Notes under the pieces: generated by a model
Told to the model about the DNA's origin: nothing
Seen by the model: only the letters and a program-made list of their open reading frames with translations
Databases searched by the model: none
NCBI GenBank assembly: GCA_027296045.1
Contig: JAPUJS010000366.1
Coordinates: 1 to 26,160, forward strand
Origin: a bacterium
GTDB lineage: Bacteria; Latescibacterota; UBA2968
Reading direction: 5' to 3'
Length of the DNA stretch: 26,160 bases
Translations under genes and position numbers: made by a program
Shown: positions 7,526 to 15,029 of the stretch, piece by piece
Numbering within the stretch: the first letter of the stretch is position 1
Layout of the letters: each line of letters opens with the position of its first letter

Positions 7526-9231
7526 CACATCTCTTCCGGTGCCTTCATTCCCAACAATGCCAACCCGCGTTCCAGCACAATGGTAATGGCATACACAAGT
7601 GCCACCCGCGCCTCGGCCACCGCCGCCTGGTCGGAAAGTACCCGATGGGCGTTGTAAAACCGATTGGCCACCGTACACAGCTCGATCAAATAAGTCGCAA
7701 TCAGCGACGGCTCGTGGGACTCGGCCGCCCGCTGAATCTGGACCGGAAACTGCTCCAGACACTTCACCACGGCAAGCGTCTCCGGTTCGTTCAACAAATC
7801 ATACGCCACCGATTCAGGAGGGAGTGCTTTCCCATATTTTCTCAGCACGCTGCAATATCGGGCGTGGGTATACTGCACATAAGGTCCTGTTTCGCCATTA
7901 AAGTTCAGCATCTCCTTCCAATCGAATACGACGTCTTTGATCCTGCGGGAATCCAGGTCTGCAAAAATAACCGCCCCGATTCCCACATCTCTAGCTATCT
8001 GATCCTTGTTCGGCAAATCGGGGTTTTTTTCTTCAATAATCTCTCGTGTTAACTCAATGGCCTGATGCAGCACATCCTCCAAAAAAATGACCTGGCCCCG
8101 CCGCGTGGACATCGCCCCATCTTTAAACCGAAGCCTGCCAAACACCACGTGCGAACACCTTTGGCTCCAATCGTATTCCATCAACTCCAGCACCTTGAAC
8201 AACTGCTTGAAATGCAGCGACTGAGCCACATCTACCACATACAACAACTGATCAAATTGATAGGTCTCCCACCGATACTCCGCAGCCGCCAGATCCCGCG
8301 TGGAATACAGCGTGGCATCGTCGCTTCGCAACGCAATCAGGGGCGGCATATCCCACTCTTCCAGATCCACAATCGTTGCCCCTTCACTCACCTTCAGCAA
8401 TTCCTTTTCCCGAAGCCGCTCCAGAGTCCCGGCCATCTTATCCTGATAAAAACTCTCCCCGGCAATCGATTCAAAATCGATCCCCAGCATCTCATAAACC
8501 CGATCAAACTCCTTGAAGCTCACATTCACACACACCTCCCACATCCGCGTGGCCTCCGGATCGCCATCCTCCAACCGTCGAAACCACGCCCGGGCCTCCT
8601 CTTCTGCCGAAGGATCGTTTTCAATCTCTTCATGGATCCGAACATACAGATCCAACAGGGTCTGAATCGTGATGGCATCCTCCGTCAACTCCCCCTCTCC
8701 CCAGCGCTTCCAGGCCAGGATCAGTTTGGCAAATTGCGACCCCCAATCGCCCAGGTGATTCACCCCTATCACCTCGTATCCCAGAGCCCGAAAAATATGA
8801 CGCAACGCATTCCCAATCATCGTCGAACGCAGGTGATGGATCCCAAACGGCTTGGCGATATTGGGATGCGAAAAATCGATCACAATCGTCTTCCCACTGC
8901 CTTCCTCACTTTGCCCATAAGCCCGGCCCTGGGTCAACACCTTTTCCAGAACGTCTTTGACGAAATTTCCCTGGCTCACAAAAAAGTTCAGATAAGGCCC
9001 CAGCGCCTTTACGTCTGCAATCCGATCCCCCATTTCCAATTGCCCAACCAGTTCTTTGGCAATCACATTCGGCGCTTTCCGAAATTTCTTGGCCAGCGCA
9101 AAACAGGGCAGCGCATAATCCCCCATCTCGGGTCTGGGCGGCGTCTCGATCAGATTGGCCAGATCCTCCGCCTTCATCTCTGTCAAGGCGGCAAGCTGCT
9201 GGGTAATTTCTTCCACATATGGGTTTGCCAC
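7525..9231 (-). CDS. argS: Arginyl-tRNA synthetase
   Basis: This class I synthetase charges tRNA-Arg. The product has 568 residues from a GTG at 9231, chosen because AGGAG lies seven bases upstream and the protein then begins ANPYVEEITQQL like family members. The N-terminal Add1-like domain is followed by FSHPNIAKPFGIHHLRST (120-137). The usual HIGH-type signature (often HVGH) is written GIHH here at 130-133. The KMSKS equivalent is AMSTRRG, without the first Lys, as in many ArgRS. The C-terminal anticodon-binding domain is complete. It lies 55 bases after ubiE and overlaps aroK, so it is co-transcribed with aromatic genes. Confidence 0.95.
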   Translation of the reverse strand: MANPYVEEITQQLAALTEMKAEDLANLIETPPRPEMGDYALPCFALAKKFRKAPNVIAKELVGQLEMGDRIADVKALGPYLNFFVSQGNFVKDVLEKVLTQGRAYGQSEEGSGKTIVIDFSHPNIAKPFGIHHLRSTMIGNALRHIFRALGYEVIGVNHLGDWGSQFAKLILAWKRWGEGELTEDAITIQTLLDLYVRIHEEIENDPSAEEEARAWFRRLEDGDPEATRMWEVCVNVSFKEFDRVYEMLGIDFESIAGESFYQDKMAGTLERLREKELLKVSEGATIVDLEEWDMPPLIALRSDDATLYSTRDLAAAEYRWETYQFDQLLYVVDVAQSLHFKQLFKVLELMEYDWSQRCSHVVFGRLRFKDGAMSTRRGQVIFLEDVLHQAIELTREIIEEKNPDLPNKDQIARDVGIGAVIFADLDSRRIKDVVFDWKEMLNFNGETGPYVQYTHARYCSVLRKYGKALPPESVAYDLLNEPETLAVVKCLEQFPVQIQRAAESHEPSLIATYLIELCTVANRFYNAHRVLSDQAAVAEARVALVYAITIVLERGLALLGMKAPEEM

Positions 9232-9286
9232 AACACTTCTCCTCACTTCAAGGGGGCCAGAATCAAAACCAACCGCATCACCTGGA

Positions 9287-10024
9287 TCAACATACAACCT
9301 CGACCGAAGATTTGGATGCCAGGTAAAGCGTTGCAATGCCAAAACTGAACCGATTGACTTTTGTCTCGGTAAATCCGGCCGTCTGCAAACAACGGCAAAA
9401 CGCCTCCCCTTCGGGAAACAGCATCACAGATTCATACAAATATCGGTATGCATCCGGGTCTCGAGACACCACCCTACCCACCAGCGGTAGAATATGCCGA
9501 AAATAAAAATCATAAAGCCCCCGAAACACAACCGCCCGGGGGCGGGAAAACTCCAGTACGGCCAGTCGGCCGCCCGGTTTCAACACGCGAAACATCTCGT
9601 GCAAACCGGCTTCTAAATTGGCCACATTGCGAATTCCAAACCCAATCGTAATCCCGTCAAAGAGTTGGTCTGGAAAGGGAAGCGTTTCGGCATCGCCGCA
9701 CAAAAATCGCATCCGATCCGACCGTCCCCGTCCTTTGTCCACGCCTCGACGTAACATCTGTATCGACAAATCTGCCCCAATGACCTCAATCTCTTGACTT
9801 CGCCCTGCCGCCTCAAACCCCAGATCGCCCGTACCGGTTGCCAGATCCAAAATCCGCCAGCCCGGTTCGGGACATAGCCCGTCCACCGTCCACCTTCGCC
9901 AAATAATATCCACACCCAGGCTGAGCACATGATTCAATAGATCGTACGTCCCGGCAATCCCGTCGAACATCTTCCGGACAAACGCCCGCTTGGCCTCCGA
10001 CTGTGTCAAAATCGCCCGATCCAC
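9287..10024 (-). CDS. ubiE: Quinone biosynthesis C-methyltransferase, UbiE/MenG type
   Basis: This SAM-dependent methyltransferase acts on demethylmenaquinone or the equivalent ubiquinone precursor. It has 245 residues from a GTG two bases after the aroE stop. The N-terminal VRKMFDGIAGTYDLLNHVLS and SLGVDIIWRR are signatures of the family. The SAM site is LDLATGTGDLGFEA, followed by GDAETLPFPDQLFDGITIGF and RNVANLEAGLHEMFRVLKPG. Menaquinone and ubiquinone are both made from chorismate-derived rings, so its place in an aromatic cluster makes metabolic sense. Which quinone is made cannot be told here. Confidence 0.93.
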   Translation of the reverse strand: MDRAILTQSEAKRAFVRKMFDGIAGTYDLLNHVLSLGVDIIWRRWTVDGLCPEPGWRILDLATGTGDLGFEAAGRSQEIEVIGADLSIQMLRRGVDKGRGRSDRMRFLCGDAETLPFPDQLFDGITIGFGIRNVANLEAGLHEMFRVLKPGGRLAVLEFSRPRAVVFRGLYDFYFRHILPLVGRVVSRDPDAYRYLYESVMLFPEGEAFCRCLQTAGFTETKVNRFSFGIATLYLASKSSVEVVC

Positions 10025-10026
10025 AG

Positions 10027-10560
10027 CTAAACAAACCGCCTCACCACAACCTCCTTCATCACATCGGTGGGTGGCTCCGAACCCGTCCAGATTGTAAACG
10101 AACGCGCCCCTTGAAAAACCAGCATATCCAACCCCCCGTAGGCCGGAGCGCCCGCCGCCTGGAATTCGCGCATCAAGCGCGTCTCAAGGGGATTGAACAC
10201 CGTATCGTAGAGCACCAGATCTGGATGCACTGCCTTTGCATTCAGCAAAGGATACGCATCCACCTGGGGATGCATCCCCAGCGAAGTGGTATTCACCACC
10301 AGCCCCGTATCTGCAAACACCCTGGCCTGAGCATCTGCCTCCATTGGCGCAACCGAAATCTGTTTCCCCGTAATTTTTTCCATATCCTCGGCCAGGGCTT
10401 CGGCCCGTTCCACCGTCCGGTTCAAAATGGTCACCCGATCCACCTCGTTCCGGGTCCCCAGCGCATAGACCACCGCTCGCGAGGCCCCCCCGGCCCCCAG
10501 CACCACACAATGGGCAGGAAGCGTAGACCCCCCCGCCACCTGTTCCAGCGCCGTCAACAC
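10027..10560 (-). CDS. aroE: Shikimate dehydrogenase, C-terminal half (NADP domain) after an in-frame TAG
   Basis: This is the continuation, in the same frame, of the N-terminal half, separated from it by a single TAG (10564-10566) and one Gly codon. A GTG at 10560 could serve for reinitiation. The 177 residues carry the dinucleotide motif VVLGAGGASRAVVYAL, NRT at the NADP 2'-phosphate site, NTTSLGMHP, YDTVFNPLET and the final GLDMLVFQGARSFTIWTG with the catalytic-domain Gln. Everything expected of AroE after residue 115 is present and well conserved. The stop is TAG, showing that TAG is an ordinary terminator in this genome. Confidence 0.85.
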   Translation of the reverse strand: MLTALEQVAGGSTLPAHCVVLGAGGASRAVVYALGTRNEVDRVTILNRTVERAEALAEDMEKITGKQISVAPMEADAQARVFADTGLVVNTTSLGMHPQVDAYPLLNAKAVHPDLVLYDTVFNPLETRLMREFQAAGAPAYGGLDMLVFQGARSFTIWTGSEPPTDVMKEVVVRRFV

Positions 10561-10563
10561 ACC

Positions 10564-10896
10564 CTACACATCCGTATTGTATCCTACCAGTTCCCCATCT
10601 TCATTCGAAATCGTATTCACCGCCCCCACCGCCAGGGCCTCTTCCGAAATGCGGTCCATATGCTCCATCACCGCCAGCTTATGCGGAATGGTCACATTCA
10701 ACCCCCGAATGTGAAACCCCCGCACGCCCCGCATCGCATCTCCCACCTTGGGGGGCAACACATGGAAAGCCACATAACAGAAATCTACCCCCAGCGCTTC
10801 AATGGCAGCATTGTGCATATCGGGTGAAAACGAATGGGCAATCGGATCCCCAATGACCCCCAGCACCTGACTTGTAGACCGGATGTTCAAAAGCAT
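10564..10896 (-). CDS. aroE: Shikimate dehydrogenase, N-terminal half (shikimate-binding domain), ends in premature TAG
   Basis: AroE reduces 3-dehydroshikimate to shikimate with NADPH. This part has 110 residues from the ATG at 10896; a TTG two codons further has better spacing from GAGG, and a TTG at 10911 is a longer alternative. It contains the substrate motif GDPIAHSFSPDMHN, the catalytic Lys in NVTIPHK and Asp in GYNTD. The frame then reads V-TAG-G-V-L-T-A-L where relatives have a sense codon. The break falls close to the boundary between the substrate and NADP domains. Both halves are otherwise intact, so this is a recent nonsense mutation, a sequencing error, or a split protein. Confidence 0.85.
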   Translation of the reverse strand: MLLNIRSTSQVLGVIGDPIAHSFSPDMHNAAIEALGVDFCYVAFHVLPPKVGDAMRGVRGFHIRGLNVTIPHKLAVMEHMDRISEEALAVGAVNTISNEDGELVGYNTDV

Positions 10897-10953
10897 CCTC
10901 GTAGGTTCCAAGTTTCGGGTTTACCACATTCGTGCCCGAGGCTCGAAACGATC

Positions 10954-11094
10954 TTATCCCAACAGATCTTCCACAAACTGATCTGCAATATCAAAACTCT
11001 CTTTCCAGGAACAGTCGTACGTATATCGAATAAACGCCACACCGCCCACAATCATCATCACGATCCAGAGTGCCAGCTTGAAAATGACCTTCAT
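10954..11094 (-). CDS. 46-residue single-span membrane peptide
   Basis: The ATG at 11094 is preceded by AAGAGGTGA at ideal spacing, one of the best ribosome binding sites in the window, and lies three bases after the EPSP-synthase-like stop. The product starts with Lys (MKVIFK), has one hydrophobic span at residues 7-22 (LALWIVMMIVGGVAFI), then a polar acidic tail ending DQFVEDLLG. It is probably an inner-membrane peptide with a short N terminus and a 24-residue tail. I recognise no family. Translational coupling places it in the aro operon between the aroA-like gene and aroE. Confidence 0.7.
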   Translation of the reverse strand: MKVIFKLALWIVMMIVGGVAFIRYTYDCSWKESFDIADQFVEDLLG

Positions 11095-11097
11095 ATG

Positions 11098-12399
11098 TCA
11101 CCTCTTTTCTTGAGCAACCGCAGAGAAGCAGTCAAACATCTCACCATAGATCTGATCGATCGGACCAGGGTTGGCAACCGTCGTCTCCCCTTCTGCAATC
11201 AACCCGGCCAGAGAAAACGCCACTCCAACACGTGGATCTCCCCCCGCATCCAATTCGGCACCCTGGAGCGGGAGCCCCCCTTGTATCACGAGTCCATCCG
11301 GTAGTTCCCCCACTTTTGCGTGCATCTTCCTCAAATTCTCAATCACCAAGCCCAAACAATCCACCTCCCCTTCCCGAAGCGCCTGCGCATCCCGAATCAC
11401 GGTTTCGCCCACCGCATAGGCCCCCATCACGGCCAAAAAGGGCAACTGGTTCAGGAACAATTCTGTCTGCGCCCCACCGATTCGAACCCGCCGCAATTCA
11501 GACCCCTTGACCTTCACCGTTCGCGTGGGAAACCTGGATTCCGATTGCGCCACCTGGATCTCTAACTGCACGTTAAACCGTCTCAAAAGCTCCAAAATTC
11601 GCCGCGTCTTGAAATCGTTTCCCACATATCCTACCGTCAGATCCGAACGCGTCAACACCCCGGCCATTCCCAACAAATACAATGCCGTTTCCGGGTCTCC
11701 CGGTAAATCGTGAACCGCCCCCTGCACCTGCTTCGGTTCTTTTAGCATCAACCGGTGCCCCTCCACCCCTGGCTCTTTGACCTTTTCAAAAGGCACCTCA
11801 GCCGCCTGGAACAAGCATTCCAGATCGTCATCTCCTGCCGTTTCCTGCACCAGCACCACCTCGCCCTCCACGTCCAGTCCGGCAAGCAAGACCGCACACT
11901 TTACCGCCGTATCGGGCGGCCCGATCTGATGCGTCCCGGCCTTCATCGCACGGCCTCCAAACCCGATCGGGAACACTCCCTCAACCGGGAGGGACACCGC
12001 TCCTCCCAATGCCTTGAATGCTTCTACAATCGCCCCGACCGTTTTGGAACACGCCGGATTGCCCTCCACCTTTGTTTGGAATGTCGCCCCGCCGAAAAGG
12101 CCAGCAACACAGGATAGCAACAAACCAGATTGCCCAACTTCAACGGGTGCTTCCAGCGCCTTCAACGGCCCTCCCGTAACCTTTACACTGCCCCTGGTCC
12201 GCCTTATTTCCACCCCCGCCTGTTTTAGCACCTCCACCAGCGGATCCACTTCCGGTCTTCTGGAGCACCGACGGATCTCCGATACCCCACTCCCCTTTGC
12301 CGCCACAGAAAGTGCCATCAAAGAAAGATCCGGGCTCCCCGGCACGTTACATTCCCCAACCAGTCCACGAATGGATTTCACAACCCTATCTTCCCCCAT
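11098..12399 (-). CDS. EPSP synthase homologue lacking most active-site residues
   Basis: The product has 433 residues from the ATG at 12399 (AGAGGG upstream); a TTG at 12426 is a longer option. Fold and length match AroA: IGGAQTELFLNQLPFLAVMGAY, VKCAVLLAGLDVEGEVVL and LPGDPETALYLL align along both domains. The chemistry does not. By eye against E. coli numbering, Lys22, Ser23 and Arg27 are Pro23, Asp24 and Met28; Arg100 is Ser96; Arg124 is Thr120; Gln171 is Ala165; catalytic Asp313 is Asn317; Lys340 is Gly344; Arg344 is Cys348; His385 is Pro389. Only Glu341 (Glu345) and Arg386 (Arg390) remain. It sits where aroA would be expected, between tyrA and aroE. I infer a non-catalytic or re-purposed paralogue; a true aroA would have to lie elsewhere. 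Confidence 0.85.
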   Translation of the reverse strand: MGEDRVVKSIRGLVGECNVPGSPDLSLMALSVAAKGSGVSEIRRCSRRPEVDPLVEVLKQAGVEIRRTRGSVKVTGGPLKALEAPVEVGQSGLLLSCVAGLFGGATFQTKVEGNPACSKTVGAIVEAFKALGGAVSLPVEGVFPIGFGGRAMKAGTHQIGPPDTAVKCAVLLAGLDVEGEVVLVQETAGDDDLECLFQAAEVPFEKVKEPGVEGHRLMLKEPKQVQGAVHDLPGDPETALYLLGMAGVLTRSDLTVGYVGNDFKTRRILELLRRFNVQLEIQVAQSESRFPTRTVKVKGSELRRVRIGGAQTELFLNQLPFLAVMGAYAVGETVIRDAQALREGEVDCLGLVIENLRKMHAKVGELPDGLVIQGGLPLQGAELDAGGDPRVGVAFSLAGLIAEGETTVANPGPIDQIYGEMFDCFSAVAQEKR

Positions 12400-12435
12400 A
12401 TCGCCCTCTATCCTCAAAAAATTCAATGCCGTCTA

Positions 12436-13548
12436 CTACCGAATCCGCACCTCATATCCAGCACCTTCTAAAAGCAGCCCAGCGCGTTTTGCATTTTCCC
12501 GGGTATCAAACCCCATCCGGATCGTGCCGCCTTCCCCTTCCCGCACCTTCAACACTTCGATATCCTGGATGTTGATCCCCGCCTCTGCCAACACCCCTGC
12601 CGACCCGGCAATCACGCCGGGTTGATCTGCCACCAGAAGCAAAATTTCGTGCAGCGGATGCAAAAACCCTTTGGAATCTTTTGGGATCTCTCCCCGCACA
12701 GTGTTTGCATACGTAAAATCATCTTCCAGTGCATCCTGATCGATACGCGCCCGAATACGACCGAGCGCCTCCAAATACAGATCGATCATTTCTCGGATTG
12801 GCCCCACATTGGTCCGACAGATATCCCGCCACATCCCGTAGGGACTCGACGCAATTCGGGTCAAATCTCGGAATCCACCTGCTGCCATTTGCAAAGGAAG
12901 CCCCTCTCTCTCATGCAAGCGCCCCACCATTTCTACCAGGGTCGTCGCCATTATCTGGGGCAAATGGCTCACGGCCGCCGCCACCCGATCGTGGACTTCC
13001 GGTGCCATTCGCATCGACCGAGCGCCCAACCGTTCTACCAACCCCACCAGTTGCTCGCAAACCACTTCGGGTACATCGGGTGCTGGCGTCAACACATAAA
13101 TCGCATTTTCGAACAAAAACGGATCGGCCGCCGTCACCCCACTTCTTTCCGAACCGGCCATCGGATGCCCCCCCACAAAATGTACGTCCGACCGGTTCAG
13201 CGAAGTAGCACAAGAAACAATCTCCCGCTTGGTACTCCCTACATCGCTCACCACACACCCTGCCGGCACGGCCTCCATCACCTGGGGCAACAGCGACAAA
13301 ATTCGGGCAATCGGTGTACACAAAAAGACCAGATCCGCATGCGCTACTCCCTCGGCCAGACCCTCATATACAATCCCCGAATCGATCACGCTCAGTTCCC
13401 GTGCCTGGTCCAGAGTCTCGGCCCTGCTAATCCCTACAATCTCTCGCCCAATCCCCAGCCGCTTCAACGCCAACCCCAAAGACCCCCCGATCAAACCCAC
13501 ACCCACAATGGCAATGGTTGCCTCAGAAAATGGGGGATCGTTGGACAT
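12436..13548 (-). CDS. tyrA: Prephenate dehydrogenase with C-terminal ACT domain
   Basis: It oxidatively decarboxylates prephenate to 4-hydroxyphenylpyruvate, the committed step to tyrosine. The product has 370 residues from the ATG at 13548 (AGAAGG upstream). The Rossmann motif is IAIVGVGLIGGSLGLALK (12-29), followed by VSDVGSTK, the active-site HFVGGHPMAGSERSG, VSHLPQI and GFRDLTRIASSP. The last 80 residues form an ACT domain (LLLVADQPGVIAGSAGVLAE, GINIQDIEVLKV), which in this family usually mediates tyrosine feedback. It is probably first in the second transcription unit, behind a terminator and a possible promoter. It ends in TAG. Confidence 0.95.
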   Translation of the reverse strand: MSNDPPFSEATIAIVGVGLIGGSLGLALKRLGIGREIVGISRAETLDQARELSVIDSGIVYEGLAEGVAHADLVFLCTPIARILSLLPQVMEAVPAGCVVSDVGSTKREIVSCATSLNRSDVHFVGGHPMAGSERSGVTAADPFLFENAIYVLTPAPDVPEVVCEQLVGLVERLGARSMRMAPEVHDRVAAAVSHLPQIMATTLVEMVGRLHEREGLPLQMAAGGFRDLTRIASSPYGMWRDICRTNVGPIREMIDLYLEALGRIRARIDQDALEDDFTYANTVRGEIPKDSKGFLHPLHEILLLVADQPGVIAGSAGVLAEAGINIQDIEVLKVREGEGGTIRMGFDTRENAKRAGLLLEGAGYEVRIR

Positions 13549-13570
13549 AAACCGACGCCTTCTATAGATT

Positions 13571-13599
13571 AAGTTAGAAAAAGAGGGAGAAATTGGCAA
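13571..13599 (-). promoter_or_regulatory. Possible promoter for the tyrA-to-aroB unit
   Basis: TTGCCA (13594-13599) and TAACTT (13571-13576) are separated by exactly 17 bases. They lie downstream of the DAHP synthase terminator and 23 bases before the tyrA start. The -10 matches the consensus poorly, so this is tentative. A TTGACT further upstream has no matching -10. Confidence 0.35.
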
Positions 13600-13641
13600 C
13601 GTCTGTCTCCCTAAAATAGTCAAGCCTCTGCAAGATGCTCG

Positions 13642-13676
13642 AAAAAAAGTTCCCCCTTTCCTTTAAGGAAGGGGGG
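13642..13676 (-). terminator. Rho-independent terminator after the DAHP synthase gene
   Basis: On the minus strand CCCCC-TTCCTT pairs with AAGGAA-GGGGG, followed by AAC and seven T, 15 bases after the stop codon. The sequence resembles the C-rich/G-rich hairpins that occur as dispersed repeats in many genomes, so it may also be a repeat element. Confidence 0.7.
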
Positions 13677-13690
13677 ACAGGGGGGTTAGA

Positions 13691-14719
13691 TTACACCACC
13701 TCTGCCAGTTCTTTCACAAGCACCTCCGAATCCTCCCACCCCAAACATGGATCGGTAATCGACTGCCCAAAGACCCCACCGTCCACGCCCTGCGACCCCT
13801 CCACCAGGTAACTTTCCACCATCAACCCCCGGATAATCCCCCTGAGCAGATCCGAATTTTTTCGACTTCGCATCACCTCCATCCCAATTCTGGGCTGGGC
13901 GTGAAACGTCTTGTTGGAATTATTGTGGTTGGTATCCACCACAATCATCGGGTTCACCAGCTTCCGCTCCTGAAATGTCTCGGCCGCCCGGACCAGGTCT
14001 TCGTAGTGGTAGTTGGGCACACTCCGCCCACTCAAATCCACCATCCCGCGCAATACCGCATGGGCCAAGGCATTGCCGGATGTGGCCACTTCCCACCCAT
14101 TGTAGGTAAATACATGCGGCATTTGAGCGGCATAAATCGCGTTTAACATCACCGACAAATCCCCCCCCGTCGGGTTCTTCATCCCGGCAGGCACATCCAC
14201 CCCACTGATGGTCAACCGATGCTGCTGATTTTCCACCGACCGGGCGCCCACGGCCACATAGCCCAGCACATCTTCCAGATAGGGGAAATTCGTAGGATAA
14301 AGCATTTCGTCGGCAGCTGTTAAATGAGACTCCCGAAACGCCCGGATGTGCATCTTGCGAAGCGCCTGCAACCCTTCTACAATATTCGGCTCTTTGTTCG
14401 GATCCGGCTGATGCCCCATCCCCTTATACCCCTCGCCGGTGGTGCGGGGCTTATTGGTATAAATTCTCGGCATCAGCACCAGCCGATCTTTCACGACATC
14501 CTGAAGCCTGGCCAGCCGGTTCACATATTCGCACACCGCATCCGCATTGTGTGCCGAACACGGCCCGATAATCACTAAAAATTTATCGCTCTTCCGTTCG
14601 AAAATCGCCCGAATCTCCGCATCTCGATCCTGCTTGATCTGCTTCAACTCATCGGACAACGGAATCATCTCCAGCACCTCTTCGGGGCTGGGAATCAATC
14701 GAATACGCTGAAAGCTCAT
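13691..14719 (-). CDS. aroF: DAHP synthase, class I (AroF/G/H type)
   Basis: It condenses phosphoenolpyruvate with erythrose 4-phosphate, the entry step of the shikimate pathway. It has 342 residues, the normal length. Motifs are VIIGPCSAHN, MPRIYTNKPRTTGEGYKG, GARSVENQQHR, PAGMKNPTGGDL, VDTNHNNSNK, ESYLVEGSQ and GQSITDPCLGW. These identify the metal-dependent AroFGH family rather than the short Bacillus type. The letter F is used generically, since the feedback amino acid cannot be read reliably. GGAG lies about nine bases before the ATG, and the chorismate mutase stop is 22 bases upstream. It is the last gene before the internal terminator. Confidence 0.95.
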   Translation of the reverse strand: MSFQRIRLIPSPEEVLEMIPLSDELKQIKQDRDAEIRAIFERKSDKFLVIIGPCSAHNADAVCEYVNRLARLQDVVKDRLVLMPRIYTNKPRTTGEGYKGMGHQPDPNKEPNIVEGLQALRKMHIRAFRESHLTAADEMLYPTNFPYLEDVLGYVAVGARSVENQQHRLTISGVDVPAGMKNPTGGDLSVMLNAIYAAQMPHVFTYNGWEVATSGNALAHAVLRGMVDLSGRSVPNYHYEDLVRAAETFQERKLVNPMIVVDTNHNNSNKTFHAQPRIGMEVMRSRKNSDLLRGIIRGLMVESYLVEGSQGVDGGVFGQSITDPCLGWEDSEVLVKELAEVV

Positions 14720-14741
14720 AACATCTTCTCCACAAAATCAG

Positions 14742-15029
14742 TTAGGGACCTCTCGACCCTTCCTGTTCACTGTGATCCTGTTCCAGTCGGAGCGATTCGT
14801 CGATGATTTGACGAAAAATTCGCTGGGCCGCCTCATCGCTCAAAGGCCCCCGATTCAATTCTTTAATGCGCTTCAAAATGATTGTTTCGCGCTCCGGTGC
14901 ATACAAAGGCAACCCCTTCGCCCGCTTAATCTCTCCCACCTCCAGGGCACACGCTGCGCGTTCGTTTAATAACTTCAGGATCTGTTCGTTAAAGGCATCG
15001 ATTTTTTTGCGCCAATCATCCAGATCCAT
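14742..15029 (-). CDS. Chorismate mutase, AroQ class, monofunctional
   Basis: It rearranges chorismate to prephenate, feeding tyrosine and phenylalanine. The 95-residue all-helical product has the AroQ pattern: WRKKIDAFNEQILKLLNERA, then VGEIKRAKGLP, YAPERE and a final helix RIFRQIIDESLRLEQ. Arg and Lys residues that bind the substrate are present. Its ATG lies 14 bases inside the 3' end of trpA, implying coupled translation, and it is followed closely by DAHP synthase. The same two activities are often fused or complexed elsewhere; here they are separate neighbours. Confidence 0.92.
   Translation of the reverse strand: MDLDDWRKKIDAFNEQILKLLNERAACALEVGEIKRAKGLPLYAPERETIILKRIKELNRGPLSDEAAQRIFRQIIDESLRLEQDHSEQEGSRGP

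Noticed and set aside
6143..7657. Long open plus-strand frame of about 500 codons opposite aroB and aroK
   Set aside because: It mirrors the high-GC third positions of the real minus-strand genes and its translation is rich in Pro, His and Arg without any recognisable domain.
8065..9348. Long open plus-strand frame opposite argS
   Set aside because: Antisense shadow of argS with biased composition and no family features.
10564..10566. TAG recoded as an amino acid in this genome
   Set aside because: tyrA, the permease gene and aroE itself end in TAG at family-typical lengths, so TAG functions as a normal stop.
11098..12399. MurA (UDP-GlcNAc enolpyruvyl transferase) instead of an AroA homologue
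   Set aside because: Motif spacing (V-G-x-S-G loop, VKCAVLLAGL, LPGD-x-x-x-A) follows AroA, MurA signatures are absent, and the gene neighbourhood is shikimate.
13642..13676. CRISPR or mobile element inverted end
   Set aside because: Single hairpin without repeats or a transposase nearby; terminator or dispersed palindrome explains it.
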